A stretch of DNA of 64,000 nucleotides from assembly GCA_036380925.1 (NCBI GenBank), contig DASVDW010000175.1:1-64000 (forward strand), in the 5' to 3' direction. Numbering within the stretch: the first letter of the stretch is position 1; the number at the start of each line of letters is the position of its first letter. Shown here in pieces: positions 26,280 to 33,990 of the stretch. Position numbers and translations under genes: made by a program. Source of the DNA: JAICLV01 sp036380925 (GTDB lineage Bacteria; Actinomycetota; Actinomycetes; Acidothermales; Acidothermaceae). The notes under the pieces were generated by a model, which had not been told where the DNA came from, searched no databases, and saw nothing but the letters and a program-made list of their open reading frames with translations.

Positions 26280-27235
26280 ACACGGGGAAACCGAGCGCCT
26301 GCGAGTGGTCGGCGATCGGGACCACGGTCCGCGTTGTCGTGTCCTCACCCGACCGCTTGTTTTCGGCAAGGCGAATCGTGGTCGAGGAGGTGCAGGCCTT
26401 GGACCTGGCGTGCAGCCGCTTCAGGCCTGACTCCGAGGTCGCCCGGTTGGCGGTGAACGCCGGTCGTTGGACGCCGATCAGCGGCCTGCTCGCCGACGTG
26501 CTCGAATGCGCGTTGGCGGTTGCCCGTGACACCGATGGCGACGTCGACCCGACGATGGGCGCCGACTTGGGCCGGCTGGGTTACGACCGCGACTTCGGGC
26601 AGATCGTTCATCTTCCGGCCGGATCCACGTCGTCCGCCGCGGTTCCGCTCAGCTATCGGCTGGTGCGCCGGCCGACGTGGCGCGACGTCGAACTCGACCG
26701 CGCCGGACGGCGCGTGCGGGCGCCCGCCGGCGTCGTGATCGACCTGGGCGCGATCGCCAAGGCGTCGTGCGCCGACCGGTGCGCCAGCCGGATTCACCAC
26801 GAGCTTTCGACCGGTGTCCTGGTGAGTCTTGGTGGTGACATCGCGACGGCGGGCGCGGGACCGGACGGCGGTTGGCTGGTTCGGGTGCAAGAGCGGCCAG
26901 GCGTCGACGCCGGCCCGGCCAACACCGTCGTGCTGGCCGACGGCTTCGCGGTCGCGACGTCGAGCACGGTGAGCAGGGCATGGCAGCGTGGCGGCTCGCG
27001 GTTGCATCACATCCTCGATCCCGCCACGCGGCGTCCGGCAGACCCGGTTTGGCGGACGGTCACCGTCGCGGCGCCGACGTGCGTCGCCGCGAACGCCGCG
27101 AGCACCGCGTCGATTGTGCGCGGTCATGCGGCGCCCGGCTGGCTGGCGAGCCGCAACGTGGCGGCGCGCTTGGTCGACGAGCGTGGCGTCGTCCGCACCA
27201 TTGGCAGTTGGCCAAGTGAAAGAGCAGCGTCATGA
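26276..27235 (+). CDS. FAD:protein FMN transferase (ApbE family)
   Basis: ApbE enzymes move FMN from FAD onto a Thr or Ser of extracytoplasmic redox proteins. 319 residues. Family motifs: RFRPDSEVARL, DPTMGADLGRLGYDRDF, the conserved DLGAIAKASCADRCA, LVSLGGDIATAG and ATSSTVSRAW followed by HHILDPATRRPAD. There is no signal peptide or lipobox, unlike many ApbE proteins, so the reaction may take place inside the cell before export (inference). It sits between the small anchored protein and the cytochrome gene with 4-bp overlaps on both sides. Confidence 0.9.
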   Translation: MNTGKPSACEWSAIGTTVRVVVSSPDRLFSARRIVVEEVQALDLACSRFRPDSEVARLAVNAGRWTPISGLLADVLECALAVARDTDGDVDPTMGADLGRLGYDRDFGQIVHLPAGSTSSAAVPLSYRLVRRPTWRDVELDRAGRRVRAPAGVVIDLGAIAKASCADRCASRIHHELSTGVLVSLGGDIATAGAGPDGGWLVRVQERPGVDAGPANTVVLADGFAVATSSTVSRAWQRGGSRLHHILDPATRRPADPVWRTVTVAAPTCVAANAASTASIVRGHAAPGWLASRNVAARLVDERGVVRTIGSWPSERAAS

Positions 27236-27873
27236 CTCCCGCGCAAATCGACACCGCGTTGTGGGACCTGGGCCGGGCAACCGGGGTGATCAGCCTGGCG
27301 TTGCTCACCGCCGTCGTCGCTCTCGGCATCGTCACCCGCTCAGGCCGGCCGCTGCCGGGGTTGCCGCGGTTTGCCGTGAGCGTGGTGCACCGAGCGGCAA
27401 GTTTGCTGGCGGTGACCTTTCTCGGCGTGCACATCATCACGCTGACGCTCGACCCGCAGTCGCAACTTCGCTGGATCGACTCGATTATCCCGTTCGGCAG
27501 CCGGTTCCGGCCGCTGTGGGTCGGGTTAGGCGCTGCCGCGTTCGACCTGATCGTCGCGCTGATTGTCACCAGCCTGTTGCGCCACCGCGTCGGGCGACGG
27601 ATCTGGCGCGCAATTCACTGGACCGCCTATGCGATGTGGCCGTTCGCGATGCTGCACACCGTTGGCTCAGGCACCGACGCCCGAGCGCCGTGGATGGTGT
27701 GGTTCCTCATCGGATGCGGCGTCACCGCGTTCGTCGCTTTCGGTTGGCGAATTTCGGACCGTTTCATCGATTACGCGGAGCGGGTGGCGGGAACGCGAAT
27801 TCCATCGGCGTTCACCCGCGCTGACCGCACCGTGACGGTGGGCCAGTTGACCGGAATGAGAGGGCAGCGATGA
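27232..27873 (+). CDS. Ferric reductase-like transmembrane cytochrome
   Basis: 213 residues with about five or six membrane spans. Two His pairs with heme-b spacing are visible: H-x13-H in VVHRAASLLAVTFLGVHI and H-x12-H in AIHWTAYAMWPFAMLHT, the pattern of ferric reductase/NOX-type bis-heme cores. There is no FAD/NAD domain on the chain, so electrons must come from a partner such as the NuoF-like protein and ferredoxin encoded next. It overlaps both neighbours by 4 bp. Confidence 0.85.
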   Translation: MTPAQIDTALWDLGRATGVISLALLTAVVALGIVTRSGRPLPGLPRFAVSVVHRAASLLAVTFLGVHIITLTLDPQSQLRWIDSIIPFGSRFRPLWVGLGAAAFDLIVALIVTSLLRHRVGRRIWRAIHWTAYAMWPFAMLHTVGSGTDARAPWMVWFLIGCGVTAFVAFGWRISDRFIDYAERVAGTRIPSAFTRADRTVTVGQLTGMRGQR

Positions 27874-29165
27874 TCGCCGCTGAAGACCGGTTCAAGACCG
27901 CTGCCGCGGCGACCCCGCTGATCGGCGGCTCGACCGCGGCCCAACTGTCCTTGGACGCGCACCTGGCCGAGCACGGTTCGCTACCGACGTTGTCGGCTCG
28001 CGACGTCGTCCAGTTCGCCAAATGGGCCGGGCTCACCGGTCATGGTGGCGCCGGGTTTCCGTTGTGGCGCAAGCTCGATGCGGTCGCTCGCTCGCGCGGC
28101 CGAGCCGTTGTCGTCGGCAACGGCGCCGAAGGCGAACCGGCGAGCGGCAAGGACCAATGGCTGCTCACCCATCGTCCGCACTTGGTGCTCGACGGCTTGC
28201 AGCTCGCCGCCCAAGCCGTCGGTGGAAGCGACGTTTTCCTTTACGCGAACGAACTCCTTCCGCTCCGGCAGTTGAGCCGAGTGATCGCCGAACGTGACAG
28301 GGCGCAGATGGATTCCCGCTCGGTCGAGGTCGTCGCGGCGCCTGACGCTTTCATCTCCGGCGAGGAGTCGTCGGTGGTCAGCCACCTGTCCGGCGCCGTC
28401 GCCTTGCCGCGGTTCAAGCAACCACCTGTGTTCGAGCGAGGAGTGCGCGGCCGTCCGACGCTGGTCAGCAATGTCGAGACACTGGCGCACCTGGCGTTGA
28501 TCGCGCGGCACGGTCCGGATTGGTTTCGCCGTCGCGGCACTTCCGAGCAGCCGGGCACCATGCTGTTCACCGTCACTGGCGCCGTGGCAAACCCAGGCGT
28601 CGTCGAGGCGCCGCACGGCGCCCGACTCGCCGACGTCATCGACCTCGCCGGTGGCGCCACGAGTCGGCTGCAAGCGGTTCTGATCGGCGGCTATCACGGG
28701 GCCTGGCTGTCGCCCGACGTGGCGGCGCGGGCGCGTGTGTCGGCCGCCGACCTGGCGCCGGTTGGGGCGTCGCCCGGCGCCGGCGTCGTGGTCGCGTTGG
28801 GCGAACACGCCTGCGGCCTCATGGAATCCAGCCGAGTGCTTGGCTATCTCGCCCGCGAAGCGGCTGGCCAATGCGGGCCATGCCTGAACGGATTGCCACG
28901 AATCGCTGAGCTTTCTCACGCGTTGGTGACCCGGGCGGCCAACCCGGCGGCGGTCGCCGAGTTGCATCGGGTGGCCGGCCTGATCGAGCGTCGCGGCGCT
29001 TGCCACCATCCCGACGGGAGCGTGCGCTTCTTGCGCAGCGCGTTGCGCGTCTTCTGCGCGGAGCTGGAGCTGCACCATCGCGGCCGCTGCTCCCGAACCA
29101 CGGACGACGCTGTGCTTCCGACGCCCCGCCGTAGCGTCCGTGACCTGCCGCGCACGGGCAGTTGA
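27870..29165 (+). CDS. NuoF-like flavoprotein (NADH dehydrogenase 51 kDa family, divergent)
   Basis: 431 residues with the NuoF order: FMN/NADH fold, SLBB ubiquitin-like part, C-terminal Fe-S region. GHGGAGFPLW matches the glycine-rich flavin loop, but the NADH-site segment reads NGAEGEPASGKDQ instead of NADESEPGTCKD. The motif YICGEET is FISGEES here (S163). The N3-cluster region reads AGQCGPCLNG, so the first of the four Cys ligands is Ala, and a later Cys is in RRGACHHPDG. Likely passes electrons between a pyridine nucleotide or ferredoxin and the membrane cytochrome; donor uncertain. Confidence 0.85.
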   Translation: MIAAEDRFKTAAAATPLIGGSTAAQLSLDAHLAEHGSLPTLSARDVVQFAKWAGLTGHGGAGFPLWRKLDAVARSRGRAVVVGNGAEGEPASGKDQWLLTHRPHLVLDGLQLAAQAVGGSDVFLYANELLPLRQLSRVIAERDRAQMDSRSVEVVAAPDAFISGEESSVVSHLSGAVALPRFKQPPVFERGVRGRPTLVSNVETLAHLALIARHGPDWFRRRGTSEQPGTMLFTVTGAVANPGVVEAPHGARLADVIDLAGGATSRLQAVLIGGYHGAWLSPDVAARARVSAADLAPVGASPGAGVVVALGEHACGLMESSRVLGYLAREAAGQCGPCLNGLPRIAELSHALVTRAANPAAVAELHRVAGLIERRGACHHPDGSVRFLRSALRVFCAELELHHRGRCSRTTDDAVLPTPRRSVRDLPRTGS

Positions 29166-29176
29166 GGAGATCCACC

Positions 29177-29416
29177 GTGAGCCCGAAATCAACAAAGACC
29201 GGGCCCTCCGCACGGCGAACCGGGCCCACGCTCGCGATCGACTGGACGGCGTGCGATGGTCGGGGTTTGTGCGCCGAACTCCTGCCGGAGCTGATCAAGC
29301 GCGATGACTGGGGTTTTCCGTTGATAGCGGACGACGCGGTGCCCGCGCACCTCCTGGCGTTCGCCGAACGAGCCGTCGACGTCTGTCCCACACTCGCGCT
29401 CAGGCTGGGTCGGTAA
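29177..29416 (+). CDS. Small ferredoxin with three cluster cysteines
   Basis: 79 residues. The cluster motif is C-x5-C in ACDGRGLCAELLPE with a distal CP in VDVCPTLALRL, the three-Cys arrangement of single [3Fe-4S] (or incomplete [4Fe-4S]) ferredoxins of actinobacteria. GTG 29177 has GAGGAG upstream. It is the last electron carrier gene of the cluster; the likely partners are the NuoF-like protein and the cytochrome. The next gene starts inside its stop (TAATG). Confidence 0.85.
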   Translation: MSPKSTKTGPSARRTGPTLAIDWTACDGRGLCAELLPELIKRDDWGFPLIADDAVPAHLLAFAERAVDVCPTLALRLGR

Positions 29417-30471
29417 TGCGGAGGATGCGCCTCTTCGCACACCCGGTCTTCGCGGTCGCGATCCTCAGCGCCGTGGGGTTGTTGTCGGCCGCTTGTTCGT
29501 CGCACCCGGCCAAGCGCACAACCACGCCGTCGGCTGGCTCCTCGGGCGTCTCAACGGCGGTCCCGTCGGCGCCTCCGCCGGCCGACGCGTCGTCATCAGC
29601 GCCGCCGGTCGCCTCCTCCGGCGGCACAACCGCCTCGACACCGACGCCGGGCCGACCCGACGCCGCACGGCCGTGCGGCGTCGCGTCGTCCGGGGTGAAG
29701 GTCGAGCACGTCATCTGGATCTGGATGGAGAACAAGCCGCTGTCGGCGGTGGTGGGGAGTTCGAGCGCGCCGTACGAAAACGCCCTGGCACGGCGATGCG
29801 GATCGGCGGCCGACTACCACGGGATCACGCATCCGTCATTGCCGAATTACCTGGCGGCGACCGGCGGGTCGACGTTCGGAGTCTCTGACGACAAGAGCCC
29901 GTCGGCGCACCGCATCGGCGGCGCCTCGATCTTCAGCCAGCTCGACAGCGCGGGCAAGTCGTGGCGCGCGTACGTGGAGTCAATGCCGCAAAACTGCGCG
30001 ACTTCGGCCAGCAGCCCGTACGCGGTGAAGCACAATCCTGCGGCGTACTACACCGCGCTGCGGCCGTCGTGCGAGCGCAACGACGTGCCGTTGGAGAACA
30101 ACCTGCAGCGCGACATCGGCGCGGGCACGCTGCCGTCGTTCGCTTTCATCACGCCGAACCTGTGCAATGACACCCATGACTGCCCGGTGAGCACCGGCGA
30201 CCGTTGGCTGGCGGGCTGGATACCGAAGATCCTCGACGGCGCCAACTACCGGGCGGGCGACACCGTGGTGGTGCTCACCTGGGACGAAGGCAAAGGGTCG
30301 AGTAATCAGATCCCCACCGTGGTGATCGCCCCCAAGGTGAAGCCGGGTGCACGGGTGTCGGAGCGGCTCGACCACTACGGGCTGCTGCGGGGCACCGAGG
30401 ATTTGCTCGGCCTCCCGCCGCTCGGCAAAGCAGCCACCGCGCCGTCGTTCGCCACTGCCTTCGGCCTCTGA
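29416..30471 (+). CDS. Phosphoesterase family lipoprotein (acid phosphatase-like)
   Basis: 351 residues. Lipoprotein signal with lipobox LLSAAC (C27), a Ser/Thr/Pro linker to about residue 90, then a phosphoesterase domain of the alkaline-phosphatase superfamily (phospholipase C/acid phosphatase type): VIWIWMENKPLS, the THPSLPNYLA loop, FITPNLCNDTHDC, VVLTWDEGKG and DHYGLLRGTEDLLGLP near the end. Predicted to act outside the membrane. It is translationally linked to the ferredoxin gene, but its role in the redox cluster is not evident. Confidence 0.85.
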   Translation: MRRMRLFAHPVFAVAILSAVGLLSAACSSHPAKRTTTPSAGSSGVSTAVPSAPPPADASSSAPPVASSGGTTASTPTPGRPDAARPCGVASSGVKVEHVIWIWMENKPLSAVVGSSSAPYENALARRCGSAADYHGITHPSLPNYLAATGGSTFGVSDDKSPSAHRIGGASIFSQLDSAGKSWRAYVESMPQNCATSASSPYAVKHNPAAYYTALRPSCERNDVPLENNLQRDIGAGTLPSFAFITPNLCNDTHDCPVSTGDRWLAGWIPKILDGANYRAGDTVVVLTWDEGKGSSNQIPTVVIAPKVKPGARVSERLDHYGLLRGTEDLLGLPPLGKAATAPSFATAFGL

Positions 30472-30505
30472 GCGCGGACGACGCCGTCCTGGGAGAATCG
30501 GCGGC

Positions 30506-31825
30506 ATGAGCGCGCCATCCACGTCGTCCGAGCGGCTGTTCGACCGCGCCCAACTGGTGACTCCGGGCGGGGTCAACTCGCCGGTGCGCGCGTTTCGCGG
30601 CGTGGGCGGCACGCCGCGATTCATGGCTGGCGGCCACGGGCCCTATCTCGTCGACGTCGACGGCAACGAGTACGTCGACCTGGTCTGCTCGTGGGGGCCC
30701 CTGGTGCTGGGCCACGCGCATCCCTCGGTCATCGACGCGGTCGCCGCGGCGGCTGCGAAAGGAACCAGTTTCGGCGCGCCCACACCCGGCGAGGTCGAAC
30801 TCGCGGAGGAGATCGCGCGCCGGGTGGCGCCGGTCGAGCAGCTGCGGCTGGTCAACTCCGGCACCGAGGCCACCATGAGCGCGGTGCGACTGGCCCGCGG
30901 CTTCACCGGTCGGGCCAAGGTGGTCAAGTTCGCCGGTTGCTATCACGGGCACGTCGACGCGCTGCTCGCCAGCGCGGGGAGCGGCGTCGCGACCCTCGCG
31001 CTGCCCGACACCCCGGGCGTCACGGGCGCGCAGGCGAGCGACACGATTGTCGTGCCGTACAACGACCTCGCCGCTGTTGAGGCGGCGTTTTCCCGATACG
31101 GCGACGACATCGCCTGCGTGATCGCCGAAGCCGCCGCGGCGAACATGGGCGTGGTCCCGCCGCGCGACGGGTTCAACGCCGCACTGCGCGACATCGCACA
31201 TCGGCATGGCGCGCTCTTGATACTCGACGAGGTCATGACCGGATTTCGGGTTTCGGCGAGCGGTTGGCACGGCATCGAAGGAGTCGACGCCGACCTGTTC
31301 ACCTTCGGCAAAGTGATGGGCGGCGGCCTTCCGGCGGCCGCGTTCGGCGGCCGCGTCGACGTCATGCAGCGGCTTGCGCCAGCGGGGCCGGTGTATCAAG
31401 CGGGCACGCTCTCGGGGAATCCGCTCGCCACCGCGGCCGGTCTGGCCACCCTGCGAGCGTGCACGGCCGACGTCTACGCCCATATCGACGAAACCGCTGC
31501 CACCGTTGGGAAATTGGTGAGCTCGGCGTTGAGCGAGGCCGGCGTTGAGCATCGGTTGCAGACCGCGGGCAGCCTGTTCTCCTTCTTCTTCACCGACTCC
31601 GAGGTCCGCGATTACGACGCGGCACGGGCGCAACAGGCCTGGCGCTATCCGCCGTTCTTCCATTCCCTGCTGGAAAGTGGCGTCTACCCGCCGCCGTCGG
31701 TGTTCGAAGCGTGGTTCGTCTCAGCCGCGCACGACGACGCCGCGGTCGAGCGGATCGCGGCCGCGTTGCCGAAGGCGGCCGCTGCCGCCGCCCGAGCGTC
31801 CAAGCCTCAGGAGGCGTCCAGGTGA
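30506..31825 (+). CDS. hemL: Glutamate-1-semialdehyde 2,1-aminomutase
   Basis: PLP enzyme making 5-aminolevulinate from glutamate-1-semialdehyde, the step between HemA and HemB. 439 residues. Motifs: PGGVNSPVRAFRGVGGTP, NSGTEATMSAVRLARG, ILDEVMTGFR and the Schiff-base Lys in FTFGKVMGGGLPAAAFGG. ATG 30506 has GGGAG 10 nt upstream. A histidine phosphatase gene is coupled by GTGA, an order also seen in other actinobacteria. Confidence 0.95.
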   Translation: MSAPSTSSERLFDRAQLVTPGGVNSPVRAFRGVGGTPRFMAGGHGPYLVDVDGNEYVDLVCSWGPLVLGHAHPSVIDAVAAAAAKGTSFGAPTPGEVELAEEIARRVAPVEQLRLVNSGTEATMSAVRLARGFTGRAKVVKFAGCYHGHVDALLASAGSGVATLALPDTPGVTGAQASDTIVVPYNDLAAVEAAFSRYGDDIACVIAEAAAANMGVVPPRDGFNAALRDIAHRHGALLILDEVMTGFRVSASGWHGIEGVDADLFTFGKVMGGGLPAAAFGGRVDVMQRLAPAGPVYQAGTLSGNPLATAAGLATLRACTADVYAHIDETAATVGKLVSSALSEAGVEHRLQTAGSLFSFFFTDSEVRDYDAARAQQAWRYPPFFHSLLESGVYPPPSVFEAWFVSAAHDDAAVERIAAALPKAAAAAARASKPQEASR

Positions 31826-32457
31826 GCACCCGCACCGTCGTCCATCTCGTGCGGCACGGCGAGGTCGACAACCCCACGGGGATCTTGTACGGGCGGCTTC
31901 CTGGTTATCACCTGTCGGAGGCTGGCGTCTTGATGGCGAAACGGGCGGCCGCGTGGCTGGCGGATCGCGACGTCGTCGCCGTCGTCTCGTCACCCCTTGA
32001 GCGGGCTATCGAGACCGCGACCCCGATCGCCGAGACGGTCGCGCTGCCCATTCGCGAGGACGCGCGGCTCATCGAGGCGGCCAACCACTTCCAGGGCCGC
32101 ACCTTCGGCGTCGGCGACGGCGCGCTGCGGCATCCCGGAAACTGGTGGCACATCCGCAACCCGTTCCGACCGTCGTGGGGGGAACCGTACGAGGAGATCG
32201 CCGCGCGCATGCTGGCCGCGGTGGCGGACGCCCGCGCGTCGGCGATCGGCCACGCGGCGGTGTGCGTGAGCCACCAGCTGCCCATCTGGACCGCCCGGCG
32301 GAAGATCGAGCGCAAGCGGCTCTGGCACGACCCGAGGCGTCGGCAGTGCGCGCTCGGCAGCGTCACCAGCCTGGTATTCGACGGCGACGCTGTCGTCGAG
32401 GTTCGCTACCACGAGCCGTCGGGCGCGGCAGGCGCGGGCGAGGTCGGCGGCGCCTGA
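31822..32457 (+). CDS. Histidine phosphatase family protein
   Basis: 211-residue phosphoglycerate mutase-like phosphatase. The catalytic motif LVRHGEV is at the N-terminus, SSPLERAIETA provides the second phosphate-contact Arg, and the second His is in VCVSHQLPIW. Actual substrate unknown. Co-translated with hemL (GTGA overlap) and followed by a hairpin, which separates it from the cytochrome c assembly operon. Confidence 0.88.
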   Translation: MSTRTVVHLVRHGEVDNPTGILYGRLPGYHLSEAGVLMAKRAAAWLADRDVVAVVSSPLERAIETATPIAETVALPIREDARLIEAANHFQGRTFGVGDGALRHPGNWWHIRNPFRPSWGEPYEEIAARMLAAVADARASAIGHAAVCVSHQLPIWTARRKIERKRLWHDPRRRQCALGSVTSLVFDGDAVVEVRYHEPSGAAGAGEVGGA

Positions 32458-32507
32458 GAGTTCTCTGGGACGACGCTGGGAAGCCGCGGGCGGGCCAGCC
32501 GGTTCGA

Positions 32508-32527
32508 GCCCTCCCGCGTCGGAGGGC
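32508..32527 (+). terminator. Hairpin after the histidine phosphatase gene
   Basis: Perfect 7-bp stem GCCCTCC/GGAGGGC with a 6-nt loop, 50 nt downstream of the stop and upstream of the resA-like gene. No T-run. Confidence 0.45.
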
Positions 32528-32581
32528 GCCTCGCTCGACAGGCAGAATGGGCGGCGCAGTCTGATGATGGGAAGTCACCTC

Positions 32582-33214
32582 GTGCCGGTCGCGCGCTCCT
32601 TTCGCATGATCGCGACGGTCGCCGCCTCGTCGCTCGCGTTCGGACTGGCCGGCTGCGCGACGTCCAACGGCAACGCGGCCACCACGGGCGACACCCGATA
32701 CGTCGTGAGCGGCGCGGGTGTGGTGACCACATACGCGATGGGGCATCGCAAACTCGCGCCGGACATCTCCGGAACCGACCTCGACGGCCAGCCGCTGAGC
32801 CTCGCGCAGTTCAAGGGCCGCGTCATCGTGCTCAACTTCTGGGCGTCGTGGTGCCCGCCGTGCCGGGCCGAGGCGCCGGCGTTGCAGGCGGTGTCGACCC
32901 AGACCAAACCGCTGGGGGTGCAGTTCGTCGGCGTGGACATAAGGGAGAACGGCCCGACCGACGGCAAGGCGTTCGTCACCAACTACGGCATCGACTACCC
33001 GAGCTTCGCCGACCAGTCGGCGAAGATCGCGTTGCGGTTCCGCAGCAGCGGCGTGGTGCCGCAGACGCCTCCAACCACCCTGGTGATCGATCGCACCGGG
33101 CACATCGCGGCGCGCGGCCTGGGCGAGATGCGGGTCAACCAGTTGAAGGCGCTGGTGGAGGACATTGCCAACGAGCCGACTGACGCTTCGGGTGCCGCGG
33201 CGGGGTCGTCATGA
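32582..33214 (+). CDS. TlpA/ResA-family thioredoxin-like lipoprotein
   Basis: Extracytoplasmic thiol reductase for apocytochrome c (ResA/CcmG role). 210 residues; lipobox AFGLAGC (C25), redox motif C91-P-P-C94 in LNFWASWCPPCRAE, cis-Pro in TPPTTLVID. GTG 32582 is chosen because GGGAAG ends 7 nt upstream; ATG 32564 or 32567 would add six or five residues. First gene of the system II cytochrome c assembly operon; coupled to ccdA. Confidence 0.9.
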   Translation: MPVARSFRMIATVAASSLAFGLAGCATSNGNAATTGDTRYVVSGAGVVTTYAMGHRKLAPDISGTDLDGQPLSLAQFKGRVIVLNFWASWCPPCRAEAPALQAVSTQTKPLGVQFVGVDIRENGPTDGKAFVTNYGIDYPSFADQSAKIALRFRSSGVVPQTPPTTLVIDRTGHIAARGLGEMRVNQLKALVEDIANEPTDASGAAAGSS

Positions 33215-33990
33215 TGGCGAACGCGTCGGTCGCGACGTCCTTCCAGGACACCGTGCTGTCGGGATCGTTGCTCCTCGCGCTGCCCGTGGCCGCGATCGCG
33301 GGCGTCGTGTCGTTCCTGTCTCCCTGCGTGGTGCCACTGGTTCCCGGCTATATCGCGTACGTCACTGGGCTGTCGGGCGCCGACCTGGACAGCGCCGGCC
33401 GACGTCGGTTTGGGCGGGTGCTCGCCGGCAGCTTCTTGTTCGTGCTCGGATTCTCCGTCGTGTTCGTGTCGTTCGGCGCGCTGTTCGGCAGCGTCGGGGC
33501 GACCCTGAAGGAGCATGTTGACGTTCTCGACCGCGTGCTCGGAGCGTTCGTGATCGTCTTCGGCTTGGCGTTCATGGGCCTGATTCCGGGGTTGCAAAGG
33601 GAGTTCCGCTTCCACCGGTTGCCGGTCGCCGGAATCGCCGGGGCGCCGATACTCGGCGTGTTGTTCGGAGTCGGCTGGACGCCGTGCATCGGCCCCACGC
33701 TGGGCGCCGTGCAGTCGCTGGCGCTGGCCGACTCCAACGCGACGGCGACGAGGGGCGCGGTGCTCACGCTCGCGTACTGCCTTGGGCTGGGCGTGCCGTT
33801 CATGTTGGTGGCGTTGCTGTTCCGTCACGCGCTCGGCGCGCTCGCGGTCGTGAAGCGGCATTACGCGCTGGTCACGCGGGTTGGCGGCGCGTTGCTGGTG
33901 GCGGTGGGGATCTTGTTGGTGACCGGTTGGTGGGCGGACTTCGTCGGCCAACTGCAGAACACCATCAACGGCTACTCGACGGCGGTGTGA
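33211..33990 (+). CDS. ccdA: Cytochrome c biogenesis protein CcdA
   Basis: Membrane thiol-disulfide carrier that brings reducing power across the membrane to the ResA-like protein. 259 residues and six spans. The two active Cys lie in FLSPCVVPLVPGYIAYV and GVGWTPCIGPTLGAV. The start overlaps the upstream stop (ATGATG, two possible starts) and its stop overlaps resB (TGATG). Confidence 0.93.
   Translation: MMANASVATSFQDTVLSGSLLLALPVAAIAGVVSFLSPCVVPLVPGYIAYVTGLSGADLDSAGRRRFGRVLAGSFLFVLGFSVVFVSFGALFGSVGATLKEHVDVLDRVLGAFVIVFGLAFMGLIPGLQREFRFHRLPVAGIAGAPILGVLFGVGWTPCIGPTLGAVQSLALADSNATATRGAVLTLAYCLGLGVPFMLVALLFRHALGALAVVKRHYALVTRVGGALLVAVGILLVTGWWADFVGQLQNTINGYSTAV

Noticed and set aside
32501..32527. 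tRNA-like T-loop sequence GGTTCGAGCC
   Set aside because: No acceptor, D or anticodon arms can be formed with the upstream sequence; the nearby symmetry is better read as a terminator hairpin.
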